From positions 1 to 64,000 of the forward strand of contig JAWZSN010000015.1 in NCBI GenBank assembly GCA_033875255.1: DNA of 64,000 nucleotides, read 5' to 3'. Positions within the stretch are counted from its first letter, which is position 1, and the number at the start of each line of letters is the position of its first letter. Below, in pieces: positions 35,338-45,441 of the stretch. The position numbers and the translations under genes are program-made. Origin of the DNA: Marinimicrococcus sp033875255. Lineage in GTDB: Bacteria; Pseudomonadota; Alphaproteobacteria; Geminicoccales; Geminicoccaceae. Under the pieces are notes generated by a model. That model worked only from the letters and a program-made list of their open reading frames with translations, was not told the DNA's origin and searched no databases.

Positions 35338-36582
35338 TCAGAAGTCTCCGGCAAGCTTTGCCGCAAGCCCCGCCATCGCCAGCTCCTGCTCGGCGCCACC
35401 GTCGAGGTCGCGCAGGCGCACCGTGCCGCGGGCGATCTCGTCCTCGCCCAGCGAGACGGCGAAGCGCGCGTTCTGCCGGTCGGCCCGCTTCATGCGCTGG
35501 CCGGGCTTGCCCTTGAATGCCAGCTCGACGGCGATGCCGGCGTGGCGCAGGTCGCGCGCCAGCAGCTCGGCTGCGGCCTCGGCAGCGGCACCGATGGGCA
35601 CGATGGCGACCGGTCGCGTGGCGGCCGGGGCATGCTCCAGCATCATCGCCAGCCGCTCGATGCCGGCGGCCCAGCCGACCCCCGGCACGTCGGGCCCGCC
35701 CATGGTCTTCATGAGCCCGTCATAGCGGCCGCCGGCCAGCACCGTACCCTGGGCGCCGAGCGAGGTGGTGGTGAACTCGAAGGCGGTGTGGGTGTAGTAG
35801 TCGAGGCCGCGCACCAGCCGCGGGCTGAGCTTGAAGGCGATGCCCTGGCGCTCCAGACCCTCGCGGACCCGGGCGAAGAAGTCGCGGCTGTGCTCGTTCA
35901 GGTGGTCGTGCAACAGCGGGGCGCCGGCCACCACGGCGCGGTCGCCCTCGTCCTTGCTGTCGAGGATTCGCATCGGGTTGCGCTCGAGCCGCTCGAGGCT
36001 GTCCCTCGAGAGCTGCGCGCGGTGGCCCTCGAGATAGGCCACGAGGGCTGCCCGGTAGGCATGGCGGCTCTCGGGGTCGCCCAGGGTGTTCAGCTCGAGG
36101 GTGGTGTGCCCGAGCACGCCCAGCTCCTGGAGAATATGGGCACCGAGGGCGATGACCTCGACGTCGGCCTGCGGCTCGGCGGCCCCCACGAGCTCCACGC
36201 CGATCTGGTGGAACTGCCGCAGCCTGCCTTTTTGCGGCCGCTCGTAGCGGAACATCGGACCATGATAGAAGAGCTTTTGCGGCAGGCTCTGGGTCAGCCC
36301 GCCGGTAATGATGGCGCGCACCACGCCGGCGGTGCCCTCCGGTCGCAGGGTCAGGCCGTCGCCGCCGCGATCCTCGAAGGTGTACATCTCCTTGGTGACC
36401 ACGTCGGACGTGTCGCCAAGGGTGCGCGCGAAGACGTCGGTGAACTCGAAGATCGGCGTGGCGATCTCGCCATAGCCGTAGCGCCGGGTGATGGAGGCCG
36501 CGGTTTCCGCGACGTGGCGGTGCCGCAGGATCTCCTCGCCCATGAGATCGTGGGTGCCGCGGACGGTGCGCGGAGCGTTCAT
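35338..36582 (-). CDS. hisS: histidine--tRNA ligase
   Basis: Class II aminoacyl-tRNA synthetase, 414 residues. Motif 1 is followed by TLRPEGTAGVVRA and motif 2 includes FRYERPQKGRLRQFHQIGVE. The histidine-A region is LVRGLDYYTHTAFEF and motif 3 is GVGWAAGIERL. A C-terminal anticodon-binding domain ends the protein. The start MNAPRTVRGTHDL is chosen by homology. It is 37 bases downstream of ispG, probably in one transcript. Confidence 0.95.
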   Translation of the reverse strand: MNAPRTVRGTHDLMGEEILRHRHVAETAASITRRYGYGEIATPIFEFTDVFARTLGDTSDVVTKEMYTFEDRGGDGLTLRPEGTAGVVRAIITGGLTQSLPQKLFYHGPMFRYERPQKGRLRQFHQIGVELVGAAEPQADVEVIALGAHILQELGVLGHTTLELNTLGDPESRHAYRAALVAYLEGHRAQLSRDSLERLERNPMRILDSKDEGDRAVVAGAPLLHDHLNEHSRDFFARVREGLERQGIAFKLSPRLVRGLDYYTHTAFEFTTTSLGAQGTVLAGGRYDGLMKTMGGPDVPGVGWAAGIERLAMMLEHAPAATRPVAIVPIGAAAEAAAELLARDLRHAGIAVELAFKGKPGQRMKRADRQNARFAVSLGEDEIARGTVRLRDLDGGAEQELAMAGLAAKLAGDF

Positions 36583-36619
36583 GGCCGTTTCCGTGGTTGG
36601 GATCGAAGAAAGGCGGCGC

Positions 36620-37861
<1,242 letters not shown>

Positions 37862-37895
37862 CGATTTCCATCCAGCCTGTCGGTGTCGCGGCCCC

Positions 37896-38996
37896 TCATC
37901 GCCCCGCCGCGAGGCGGTCGCGCAATGCTTCGGCCGTGAGCGGCACGTCGCGCAGCACCTTGCCCGATGCGCCCAGCGTACCGAGATTACTGCCCTCGAC
38001 GATGATCTCGAGCCCGCCGGCATTGCCGGTCCACAAGGCCAGATCGTCGCGCTCGGGCAGCACCAGGCGCTCGCCGGGCTCGAGGGTCTGGGTGCGCACG
38101 AAGTCGCGCGACCGGCTGCGCACCTGGATCCACGAGCTCTCGCTGGCCTGCAGCACGATGCGGCCGTCGGCAAGGCCCGCCTGCGGGCGCCCGGTGCCGC
38201 CCAGCGAGGCCAGGAGATCGCCCGCCGAACGCGCGTCCTCGGCATGCGGTACCCGCGGCAGCTCGGCGGCAAGAGCACTCGCAGCATCGCCCGGAGGCAC
38301 CGCCGGGGGCAAGGCCCGCACTGCCTCGGGCGCCGGCTCGCGGGCTCCCAGGGCGGCAGACGACCCGACCGGCGGGACCTTCTCCTCCTCGTCCGATCCG
38401 GCCTGCAGCATCACCGGGGCGCCCTGCGGCGCGGTATCGGGAACGCTCGGCGCCGGCGGCGCCGGGGCGGAAGCCTCGCGGCTGGCCGGGCCACCGCCCG
38501 GCTGCGGGCCATCCAGCATGTCGGAGGCGTAGCGGCCGAGCTCGCCGGGCATGTCGGCCACCCGCTCGAGCAGCATGCCGTCGCGACCGGACACCTGCCA
38601 GCCGAGATAGAGCCCGCCCGCCACCAGGATCGAGGCGGCGATCAGCAGGCCGCCGGGGCGCCGCTCCTCGGATTCGGGTGACTGGTAATGAAGCGCCGCA
38701 GAGCGGCCGACCGGGTCGAGCGCCTGGCGTACCGCCTCGACCACCTCCTCGCCGTCGAAGCCGAGATGCACGGCGTAGCTGCGCACGAAGCCGAGCGCGT
38801 AGGTGCGGCCCGGCAGCGCAGCGAGATCGCCTGCCTCGAGCCCGGCCAGATAGGCATGCTTGATCCGCAGATGGGCAGCAGCCTGCTCGAGCGACTCGCC
38901 GCGCGCCTGCCGGGCATCGCGCAAGGCGAGGCCGACGGCCTCGAGGATATCCGCCTGGGATCTGTCCACCGGCTGTCCGGACTGTCGACTGCTCAT
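37896..38996 (-). CDS. rodZ: RodZ-type helix-turn-helix membrane protein
   Basis: A 366-residue protein with an N-terminal Cro-like helix-turn-helix (about residues 20-90: LRDARQARGESLEQAAAHLR, then LPGRTYALGFVRSYA). One membrane helix follows (about 115-135, GGLLIAASILVAGGLYLGW). After that come a long Pro/Ala-rich periplasmic linker and a C-terminal DUF4115 beta domain ending with SNLGTLGASGKVLRDVPLTA. RodZ links MreB filaments to the elongation machinery. The rodZ-ispG-hisS order supports the call. Confidence 0.87.
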   Translation of the reverse strand: MSSRQSGQPVDRSQADILEAVGLALRDARQARGESLEQAAAHLRIKHAYLAGLEAGDLAALPGRTYALGFVRSYAVHLGFDGEEVVEAVRQALDPVGRSAALHYQSPESEERRPGGLLIAASILVAGGLYLGWQVSGRDGMLLERVADMPGELGRYASDMLDGPQPGGGPASREASAPAPPAPSVPDTAPQGAPVMLQAGSDEEEKVPPVGSSAALGAREPAPEAVRALPPAVPPGDAASALAAELPRVPHAEDARSAGDLLASLGGTGRPQAGLADGRIVLQASESSWIQVRSRSRDFVRTQTLEPGERLVLPERDDLALWTGNAGGLEIIVEGSNLGTLGASGKVLRDVPLTAEALRDRLAAGR

Positions 38997-39043
38997 GGGC
39001 GAACCGGAAAAAAGGGTCGAGGACGCGCTGTGAACACGCGGGA

Positions 39044-39072
39044 ATCATAGCAGGTTCGCGTGCTTTTGCGAA
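39044..39072 (-). promoter_or_regulatory. sigma-70-like promoter upstream of rodZ
   Basis: On the minus strand, TTCGCA (39067-39072) is followed after 17 bases by TATGAT (39044-39049). The TATGAT is preceded by TGC, giving an extended minus-10. It lies in the 113-base ptsP-rodZ gap and would start transcription near 39037, about 40 bases before rodZ. Confidence 0.5.
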
Positions 39073-39109
39073 ACCCCGTTGGGACGCACCATTGCCGCAA
39101 GAGGCAAGC

Positions 39110-41452
39110 TCAAAAGGGCCGGTACACGCTCAGCGGGAGCTCGATCTGGTGATCGCGGGCATAGGCCTGCAGCCTGCCGCGCAGGCTGTGATCGGGCAGC
39201 GAGAGGAGGCCCAGGAGGTAGTCGCGCAGCCTCACCGCATCGAGACTGCGGACCATCGCCTTGACCGGAGCGATCTCCGAGGGGGTCAGCGACAGGTGGC
39301 GCACGCCCAAAGCCACAAGCGCCATGGCCTCCAAAGGCCGGCTCGCCATCTCGCCGCAGATGCTGAGCCGCACGCCACCGGCCCGGCAGCGCTCCACGAG
39401 GTCGGAGAAGAAGCTCAAGACCGCCGGCGAGAGCACGTCGTAGCGCTCGGCCAGCGCCGGGTTGCCGCGGTCGCTGGCAAAAAGGAACTGCATCAGATCG
39501 TTGCTGCCGACCGACAGGAAATCGACGCGCGGCAGCAGGGCCGGGAGCTGCCAGAACAGCGCCGGCACCTCCAGCATCGCTCCCACCTCGAGGCGCTCGG
39601 GCAGCGGCGCGCCGCGTCGCCGGCGGCGCAGCAGCTCGGCGTCGAGCAGACGGCGCGCGGCCTCGTACTCGGCGACCTCGGCGATCATCGGGAACATCAC
39701 CGAGAGCTCACGGCCCGCAGCGGCTTCCAGCAGGGCCCGCAGCTGGGTCCTGAAGATCGCCGGCCGGTCGAGCGCCAGGCGCATCGCCCGCCAGCCCATG
39801 GCCGGGTTCTCCTCCACCGGCATGCGCCAGTAGGGCAGCGCCTTGTCGCTGCCGATGTCGAGGGTGCGGAAGATCACCTTGCGGCCCTGCGCCCGGTCGA
39901 GAACCTGGCCATAGAGGGCGGCCTGGGCCTCCACGTCGGGAAAGCGCGAGCGGGTCATGAAGGCGAGCTCGGTGCGGAACAGGCCGCAGCCCTCGGCACC
40001 GGTGGCGGCGATCTCGGCGAGGTCGACCAGGAACGCGGCGTTGATGGACAGCGAGACGGGGATCCCGTCGCGGGTCACCGAGGGAACGTCGCGCAGCGCC
40101 TCGAGCTGGCGCCGCCGCTCGCGTCGCGCCTGGACGGAGCGGCCGAAGGCCTGGACCACATCCTCGGTCGGGTTGAGAAAGGCCTGGCCGTTGTCACCGT
40201 CGAGGGCCACCACCTCGCCCGGGTTGATGTTCGTCATGGCGCTGTCGACGCGGCCGACCAGCGGCACGTCGAAGGCGCGCGCGACGATGGTGACGTGGGC
40301 GGTGCGCGAGCCTTCCTCGAGGACGATGCCGCGCAGCCGGCTGCGGTCGTACTCCATCAGCTCGGCCGCGGACAGGTTGCGCGCCACCAGGATCACGTCG
40401 TCGGGAAGCTGGTCGGCGTCGTGGCTCTTCTCGCGGCCGGAAAGATGCATCAGCAGCCGGTTGGCGAGATCGTCGAGATCGAGGAGCCGCTCGCGCAGAT
40501 AGGGATCGCTGGCATGGCCGATCTTGAGGCGAGTCTCCTCCTGCACCCGCCGCACCGCCGCCTCGGCCGACAGGCCGGTGTCGACCGCCTCGCGGATGCG
40601 CCGCAGCCAGCCGCCGTCCTCGGCGAACATCCGGTAGGCCTCGAGCACCTCGCGATGCTCGCCGAAGCCGAGATCGGCGCGCGCCAGCATGGCGTCGAGC
40701 GAGGCCCTGAGCGAGCGCAGCGCCTCCTCGACGCGCTCGAGCTCGACCTGCGGGTCGTCGGCGATCAGGCGCGAGATCTCGATCCTGGGCTCGTGCAGCC
40801 AGGCCACGCCGATGCCGACACCCTCGACCAGCCGCAGTCCCTCGAGCCGGCGCGGCTCGGCCATCATGCCGCTGAGATCGCTGTAGCGGGTGCGGTCGAC
40901 GAGGCCGCCCGTGACGAACATCTCGGCCATCACCGAGGCGATGATCTGCAGCGCCTCGACCTCTTCCTCGCCATAGAGGCGGCGGGCCGTGTTCTGCACC
41001 ACCAGCACGCCGACCACACGCCCGGCGCGCAGGATCGGCACGCCGAGGAAGGAATGGTAGAGCTCCTCGCGGGTCTCGGGGCGGTAGGCGAAGTTGGGGT
41101 GGCTCTGGGCATCGGAGGTGTTGATGACCGCGCCCTGCACGGCGATCGAGCCCACCAGCCCCTCGCCGACCCGCAGCCGGGTGCGGTGCACGGCCTCGCG
41201 GGCGAGGCCCTCGGTGGCGAACAGCTCGAGCATGTCGCCGGCGCGCTGGGCGTAGACCGAGCAGACCTCGGCGACGAGGTTGGCGGCGATCATCTTGACG
41301 ATGCGATCGAGCCGCTGCTGCGGGCTGATCGGCTCGGCCACCACCTCGATGAGACGACGCAGCAGGCGGCGGGCGCCGGTGAGCTCGACCCGCTGGCGCG
41401 GCTCGGGCTGCCCCTCCGGCATCGAGCGCCCGCTGCCCGGCTGGCTCGTCAC
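39110..41452 (-). CDS. ptsP: phosphoenolpyruvate--protein phosphotransferase PtsP (EI-Ntr)
   Basis: First enzyme of the nitrogen phosphotransfer system, passing phosphate from PEP to NPr. About 780 residues: an N-terminal GAF sensor domain (about 20-170), then EI-N with the phosphorylated histidine in EEGSRTAHVTIVAR. The PEP-utilising barrel follows, with GLFRTELAFM, VGSNDLMQFLFASDR and the catalytic cysteine in ICGEMASRP. The start is taken as GTG at 41450-41452, overlapping the monooxygenase stop (GTGA); ATG at 41422 is possible. Close to lysC, as in many alphaproteobacteria. Confidence 0.92.
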   Translation of the reverse strand: MTSQPGSGRSMPEGQPEPRQRVELTGARRLLRRLIEVVAEPISPQQRLDRIVKMIAANLVAEVCSVYAQRAGDMLELFATEGLAREAVHRTRLRVGEGLVGSIAVQGAVINTSDAQSHPNFAYRPETREELYHSFLGVPILRAGRVVGVLVVQNTARRLYGEEEVEALQIIASVMAEMFVTGGLVDRTRYSDLSGMMAEPRRLEGLRLVEGVGIGVAWLHEPRIEISRLIADDPQVELERVEEALRSLRASLDAMLARADLGFGEHREVLEAYRMFAEDGGWLRRIREAVDTGLSAEAAVRRVQEETRLKIGHASDPYLRERLLDLDDLANRLLMHLSGREKSHDADQLPDDVILVARNLSAAELMEYDRSRLRGIVLEEGSRTAHVTIVARAFDVPLVGRVDSAMTNINPGEVVALDGDNGQAFLNPTEDVVQAFGRSVQARRERRRQLEALRDVPSVTRDGIPVSLSINAAFLVDLAEIAATGAEGCGLFRTELAFMTRSRFPDVEAQAALYGQVLDRAQGRKVIFRTLDIGSDKALPYWRMPVEENPAMGWRAMRLALDRPAIFRTQLRALLEAAAGRELSVMFPMIAEVAEYEAARRLLDAELLRRRRRGAPLPERLEVGAMLEVPALFWQLPALLPRVDFLSVGSNDLMQFLFASDRGNPALAERYDVLSPAVLSFFSDLVERCRAGGVRLSICGEMASRPLEAMALVALGVRHLSLTPSEIAPVKAMVRSLDAVRLRDYLLGLLSLPDHSLRGRLQAYARDHQIELPLSVYRPF

Positions 41453-42498
41453 CCGGCTGCCGCCGGGCCGCTGCAAGACGCCGCCGCGCGCCCCAGCGCC
41501 GCCTCCGCCTGGCCGACCAGCTCCGCCAGCACGCCGGCTACCGGCTGGATACGCTTGACCAGACCCACGCTCTGGCCTGCCATCAGCGAGCCGTTCTCGA
41601 CGTCGCCGTCGATCACCGCGCGGCGCAGCGCGCCCGCCCAGAAATGCTCGATCGCGAGGGACGCTTCCTCGTGGCTCATCTCGCCCCGCCGGTACCGGCC
41701 TATCACCTCGACCTGAGTCTCGATGAAGCGCGCCGTGCCCGAGTTGGCAAGAGCGCGTACCGGTATGACCTTGAAATCGGGATCGATCTGGACAGAGGTG
41801 ATGGCATCGCGCGCCGAGGCCCGCAGGAAGGCCTGCTTGAAGGCCGGGTGCGCCACCGACTCCTCGGTGCACACGAAGGCGGTGCCCATCTGCACGCCGG
41901 CCGCCCCCATCCGCAGGTAGGCGGCGATGGCCTCGCCGTGGCCTATCCCGCCGGCGACGAACACCGGCACCTCGTCGAAGAAGGGCAGGATCTCCTGGGC
42001 CAGCACCGAGGTCGCGACGGACCCCACATGGCCGCCCGCCTCGCTGCCCTCGAGGATCAGCGCGTCGGCGCCCTGCCGCACCAGCCGCTTGGCGAACGCC
42101 AGAGACGGGGCGAAGCACAGGACCTTGGCGCCGCCGTCCTTGAGGCGCGTCATCGCCTCGCGGGGCGGCAGGCCACCGGCCAGCACCACATGCCCGACGC
42201 CTTCCTCGAGGCAGACCTCGGCCAGCCGGACCAGCTCGGGGTGCATGACGATCAGGTTGACGCCGAAGGGCTTGCCGGTGCGCGCCCGGGTCGCGCGGAT
42301 CTCGGCGCGAAGCAGGTCGGGGCCCATGGCCCCGCAGGCCAGCACGCCAAAACCGCCGGCATCGGAGATGGCCGAGACCAGATGGCGCTCGGACACCCAG
42401 GTCATGGCTCCCGCGAGGATGGCAAGCTCGGTGCCGAGAAAATCCCGGCCCCGCTTCCAATAGGCGGCGAGGCTGTCGTGCGGCGGCAGGTGGGTCAT
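41449..42498 (-). CDS. nitronate monooxygenase family protein
   Basis: FMN-dependent TIM-barrel enzyme of the 2-nitropropane dioxygenase/FabK-like family, 349 residues. It contains VSERHLVSAISDAGGFGVLA near the N-terminus, the FMN loops EGSEAGGHVG and VFVAGGIGHGEAIAAYLRMG, and the GVQMGTAFVCTEES segment. These enzymes oxidise nitronates; some relatives are enoyl-ACP reductases. It is inserted between lysC and ptsP, two bases after lysC and overlapping ptsP, so it is cotranscribed with both. A direct role with them is not obvious. Confidence 0.88.
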   Translation of the reverse strand: MTHLPPHDSLAAYWKRGRDFLGTELAILAGAMTWVSERHLVSAISDAGGFGVLACGAMGPDLLRAEIRATRARTGKPFGVNLIVMHPELVRLAEVCLEEGVGHVVLAGGLPPREAMTRLKDGGAKVLCFAPSLAFAKRLVRQGADALILEGSEAGGHVGSVATSVLAQEILPFFDEVPVFVAGGIGHGEAIAAYLRMGAAGVQMGTAFVCTEESVAHPAFKQAFLRASARDAITSVQIDPDFKVIPVRALANSGTARFIETQVEVIGRYRRGEMSHEEASLAIEHFWAGALRRAVIDGDVENGSLMAGQSVGLVKRIQPVAGVLAELVGQAEAALGRAAASCSGPAAAG

Positions 42499-42500
42499 GG

Positions 42501-43727
42501 TCAGGCGGCGGCGTCCAGGCCGTAGGCGGCGTGCAGCGCGCGCAGCGCCAGCTCGGTATATTCCTCGGCGATCAGCACGCTGACCTTGATCTCGGAGGTC
42601 GAGATCGCCTGGATGTTGATGCCCTTCTCGGCGAGCGTCTGGAACATCTTGTGGGCGATGCCGGCATGGCTGCGCATGCCCACCCCGATCACCGAGACCT
42701 TCACGATGTCGCTGTCGGCCGCCAGCTTCTCGAAGCCGATGGCGTCGCGTGCCTTCTCGAGCACCGCGGTGGCGCGCGGCAGGTCGGCCTTGCCCACCGT
42801 GAAGGTCATGTTGGCGGTCTGGCCGTCGCGGCTGACCGATTGCACGATCATGTCGACATTGATGCCGGCCTCGGAGAGCGGGCCGAACAGGCCGGCGGCG
42901 ATGCCGGGCCGGTCCTTGACCTGGACCACGGTGATGCGCGCCTCGTTGCGGCTGTAGGCGATCCCGCTGACGATCTGGTTTTCCACGATCTCATCCTCGT
43001 CGACGACCAGCGTGCCGGGCTTGTCCTCGAAGCTCGAGAGGACCTGCAACCGCACGCGATGCTGCATGGCGAGCGCCACCGACCGGGTCTCGAGCACCTT
43101 GGCTCCGACCGAGGCCATCTCGAGCATCTCCTCGTAGGTGATGCGGTCGAGCTTCCTGGCCCGGGCGACGATGCGCGGGTCGGTGGTGTAGACGCCGTCC
43201 ACATCGGTGAAGATATCACAGCGCTCGGCGCCCAGCGCGGCCGCCAGGGCCACCGCCGAGGTGTCGGAGCCGCCGCGCCCGAGCGTGGTGATGCGGCCGT
43301 CGCTGCCGAGCCCCTGGAAGCCGGCGACCACCGCGACCTTGCCCTGCTCGAGACAGGAGCGGACGGCCTCGGGATCGATGTCGAGGATCCGCGCCTTGCT
43401 GTGCCGCTCGTCGGTGCGCACCCCGGCCTGCCAGCCGAGGAACGAGCGCGCCGGCACGCCCATGCTCTGCAAGGCGATCGCGAGCAGGCCGATGGTCACC
43501 TGCTCGCCGCTGGCGACCACCTGGTCGTACTCGGCCATGTCGTAGCCGGCAGCGTCGAGGCCATGCACCCAGTCGACCAGCTGGTTGGTCGTGCCGGCCA
43601 TCGCCGAGACCACCACGGCCACCTTCTCGCCACGCTCGACCTGACGCTTGACCCGCCCCGCCACGTTGCGGATGCGGTCTAGATCGGCGACCGAGGTGCC
43701 GCCATACTTCTGCACGACGAGCGTCAC
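42501..43727 (-). CDS. lysC: aspartate kinase
   Basis: First step of the lysine, threonine and methionine pathway: ATP-dependent phosphorylation of aspartate. The 408 residues start VTLVVQKYGGTSVAD, the kinase signature, with later FTDVDGVYTTDPRIV. Two C-terminal ACT domains for feedback control follow (about 265-400, including GIAAGLFGPLSEAGINVDMI). The start is GTG at 43725-43727, directly at the conserved N-terminus. It is divergent from ubiG across 88 bases and heads the lysC-NMO-ptsP unit. Confidence 0.95.
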   Translation of the reverse strand: MTLVVQKYGGTSVADLDRIRNVAGRVKRQVERGEKVAVVVSAMAGTTNQLVDWVHGLDAAGYDMAEYDQVVASGEQVTIGLLAIALQSMGVPARSFLGWQAGVRTDERHSKARILDIDPEAVRSCLEQGKVAVVAGFQGLGSDGRITTLGRGGSDTSAVALAAALGAERCDIFTDVDGVYTTDPRIVARARKLDRITYEEMLEMASVGAKVLETRSVALAMQHRVRLQVLSSFEDKPGTLVVDEDEIVENQIVSGIAYSRNEARITVVQVKDRPGIAAGLFGPLSEAGINVDMIVQSVSRDGQTANMTFTVGKADLPRATAVLEKARDAIGFEKLAADSDIVKVSVIGVGMRSHAGIAHKMFQTLAEKGINIQAISTSEIKVSVLIAEEYTELALRALHAAYGLDAAA

Positions 43728-43815
43728 GGGGGAAACTCTCACCAAGGGATCGGCGGCAACGGGCGCGCCGAGCCGGATTCCGGCGTGAAATGTCGGAAAC
43801 GGCGCACTTCTAGCC

Positions 43816-44604
43816 ATGGGACGGTGGATGAGCAAGCAGCAGGGCGAGGCCGCAACCATGTCCGGGGCGGCGACCATGGGTCGCACGGACCCGGAGGAGC
43901 TCGCCAAGTTCGGACCGCTCGCCCGGCGCTGGTGGGATCCGGCAGGCCCGATGCGACCGCTCCACAAGCTCAACCCGCTGCGTCTCGACTACATCATCGC
44001 CAGCGCCTGCCGCATCCTCGGCCGCGCGCGCACCGGCCGCCGGCCGCTCGAGGGCGTCACCGTGCTCGACGTCGGGTGCGGCGGCGGCCTGCTGTGCGAG
44101 CCGCTGGCGCGGCTGGGTGCCACCGTCACCGGGATCGACCCGGAGCCCGCCAATGTCGAGACCGCCCGCTGGCACGCCGCCGAGAGCGGCCTCGAGATCG
44201 CCTACGAGGCCACGACCGTGGAGGACCTGGCGGCGGCCGGGCGCCGGTTCGACCTCGTCCTGGCGATGGAGGTGGTCGAGCATGTGCCCGACCCGGCGGC
44301 CTTCGTGGCGGCTTTGGGCGAGGTCACCCGGCCGGGCGGGGCCCTGATGATGGCGACCTTGAGCCGGACCATGAAGGCCTGGGCGCTGGCCATCGTCGGG
44401 GCGGAGTACATCCTGGGCTGGCTGCCGCCCGGCACCCACAGCTGGAAACGCTTCCTGCGTCCCTCCGAGCTGGCCTCCCATCTCCGCAATGCCGGCCTGC
44501 GGATCGAGGACATCACCGGCGTCACCTACGAGGCCGCCTACGACCGCTTCGCCACCTGCCGCGCCGTCGACGTCAACTACATGCTGGCAGCCGTCAGGGA
44601 CTGA
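43816..44604 (+). CDS. ubiG: ubiquinone biosynthesis O-methyltransferase UbiG
   Basis: SAM-dependent enzyme performing both O-methylations of ubiquinone synthesis. The 262 residues contain FGPLARRWWDPAGPMRPLHK, which is diagnostic. The SAM loop is VLDVGCGGGLLCEPLARLG, followed by MEVVEHVPDP and the late GTHSWKRFLRPSEL membrane-contact segment. Three in-frame ATGs (43816, 43828, 43858) could start it; homology does not decide. It is divergent from lysC and convergent with the DUF1178 gene. Confidence 0.94.
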   Translation: MGRWMSKQQGEAATMSGAATMGRTDPEELAKFGPLARRWWDPAGPMRPLHKLNPLRLDYIIASACRILGRARTGRRPLEGVTVLDVGCGGGLLCEPLARLGATVTGIDPEPANVETARWHAAESGLEIAYEATTVEDLAAAGRRFDLVLAMEVVEHVPDPAAFVAALGEVTRPGGALMMATLSRTMKAWALAIVGAEYILGWLPPGTHSWKRFLRPSELASHLRNAGLRIEDITGVTYEAAYDRFATCRAVDVNYMLAAVRD

Positions 44605-44612
44605 GCGGCCGC

Positions 44613-45080
44613 TCAGCCGTCGAGCTTGGGGATCCAGGGCAGAGGCCGCACCTGGACCCCCTCGTCGATCAGCTCCTCGACCTCCTCGCGCGAGGCCTCG
44701 CCGTAGATCTCGCGCTTCTCCGCCTCGCCATGGTGGATCTTGCGCGCCTCCTCGGGGAAGCGCTCGCCCACATGCTCGAAGTTCTGCTCGACATGGGTGC
44801 GCAGCTGACGCAGGGCGCGGAGCATCTGCTCGGCGACCTGGCGGCGCGGATCGGCTGTCGCCGGCGCCGCCGGGGCAGCGGCCGGCGCGCTCCCGGCAGG
44901 GGCGGGCTCGCGCCTGCCGCGGCTTATCGCCGGCGCCATCATGGCCTTGCGCACCGAGCTGTCGCCGCAGACGGGACAGCTCAGCACCCCCTTCGCGACC
45001 TGCTCGTCATAGCCGGCATTGTCGCGAAACCAGCCCTCGAACTCGTGCTCATTGCCGCAGGCGAGCGTGAAGCGGATCAT
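44613..45080 (-). CDS. DUF1178 family protein
   Basis: A 155-residue protein of unknown function. The N-terminus has FTLACGNEHEFEGWFRDN and a CPVCG motif, which together suggest a zinc ribbon. An Ala/Pro-rich linker and a helical C-terminal region follow, ending ELIDEGVQVRPLPWIPKLD, typical of the family. It lies 31 bases downstream of grxC. In many alphaproteobacteria a carbon-nitrogen hydrolase gene stands between these two; none is present here. Confidence 0.88.
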   Translation of the reverse strand: MIRFTLACGNEHEFEGWFRDNAGYDEQVAKGVLSCPVCGDSSVRKAMMAPAISRGRREPAPAGSAPAAAPAAPATADPRRQVAEQMLRALRQLRTHVEQNFEHVGERFPEEARKIHHGEAEKREIYGEASREEVEELIDEGVQVRPLPWIPKLDG

Positions 45081-45111
45081 CGAACCTTCCCCGGCCGGTG
45101 CGGTCCCGGCG

Positions 45112-45393
45112 TCAGCCGGCAGCCTCGCCGGCGCCATTGCCGGCGAGCAGCCCGTCGAGCTCGCCCGCCTGCTCCAGCGCGTGAATGTCGTCGCAGCCGC
45201 CGACGGCCCGGCCGTCGATGAAGATCTGCGGAACGGTGGTGCGGCCCTCGGCACGCGCGCTCATCTCCTCGCGCCGTGCCGGCTCGCGCCACAGGTCGAT
45301 CTCGAGATAGCCGACGCTCTTGGCGTCGAGAAGCCGCTTTGCCCGCCAGCAGTAGGGGCACAAGGGTGTGGTGTAGATCTCTACCCGGGCCAT
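45112..45393 (-). CDS. grxC: glutaredoxin 3
   Basis: Small glutathione-dependent disulfide reductase of 93 residues. The active site CPYCWRAKRLLD is dithiol (CPYC). TVPQIFIDG supplies the cis-proline and glutathione contact, and GGCDD closes the glutathione site. The start MARVEIYTTPLCPYC is fixed by homology. It lies between comF upstream and the DUF1178 gene downstream, a conserved cluster. Confidence 0.93.
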   Translation of the reverse strand: MARVEIYTTPLCPYCWRAKRLLDAKSVGYLEIDLWREPARREEMSARAEGRTTVPQIFIDGRAVGGCDDIHALEQAGELDGLLAGNGAGEAAG

Positions 45394-45441
45394 AGGTATC
45401 CCGATGCGGTGGCTGCCTGCGTCACGTTCTGGTGACATCCA

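Noticed and set aside
41453..42460. N-terminal extension of ptsP through the nitronate monooxygenase gene.
   Set aside because: The extension is an alternate-frame reading of the monooxygenase gene; PtsP homology (GAF domain) starts near 41452-41422.
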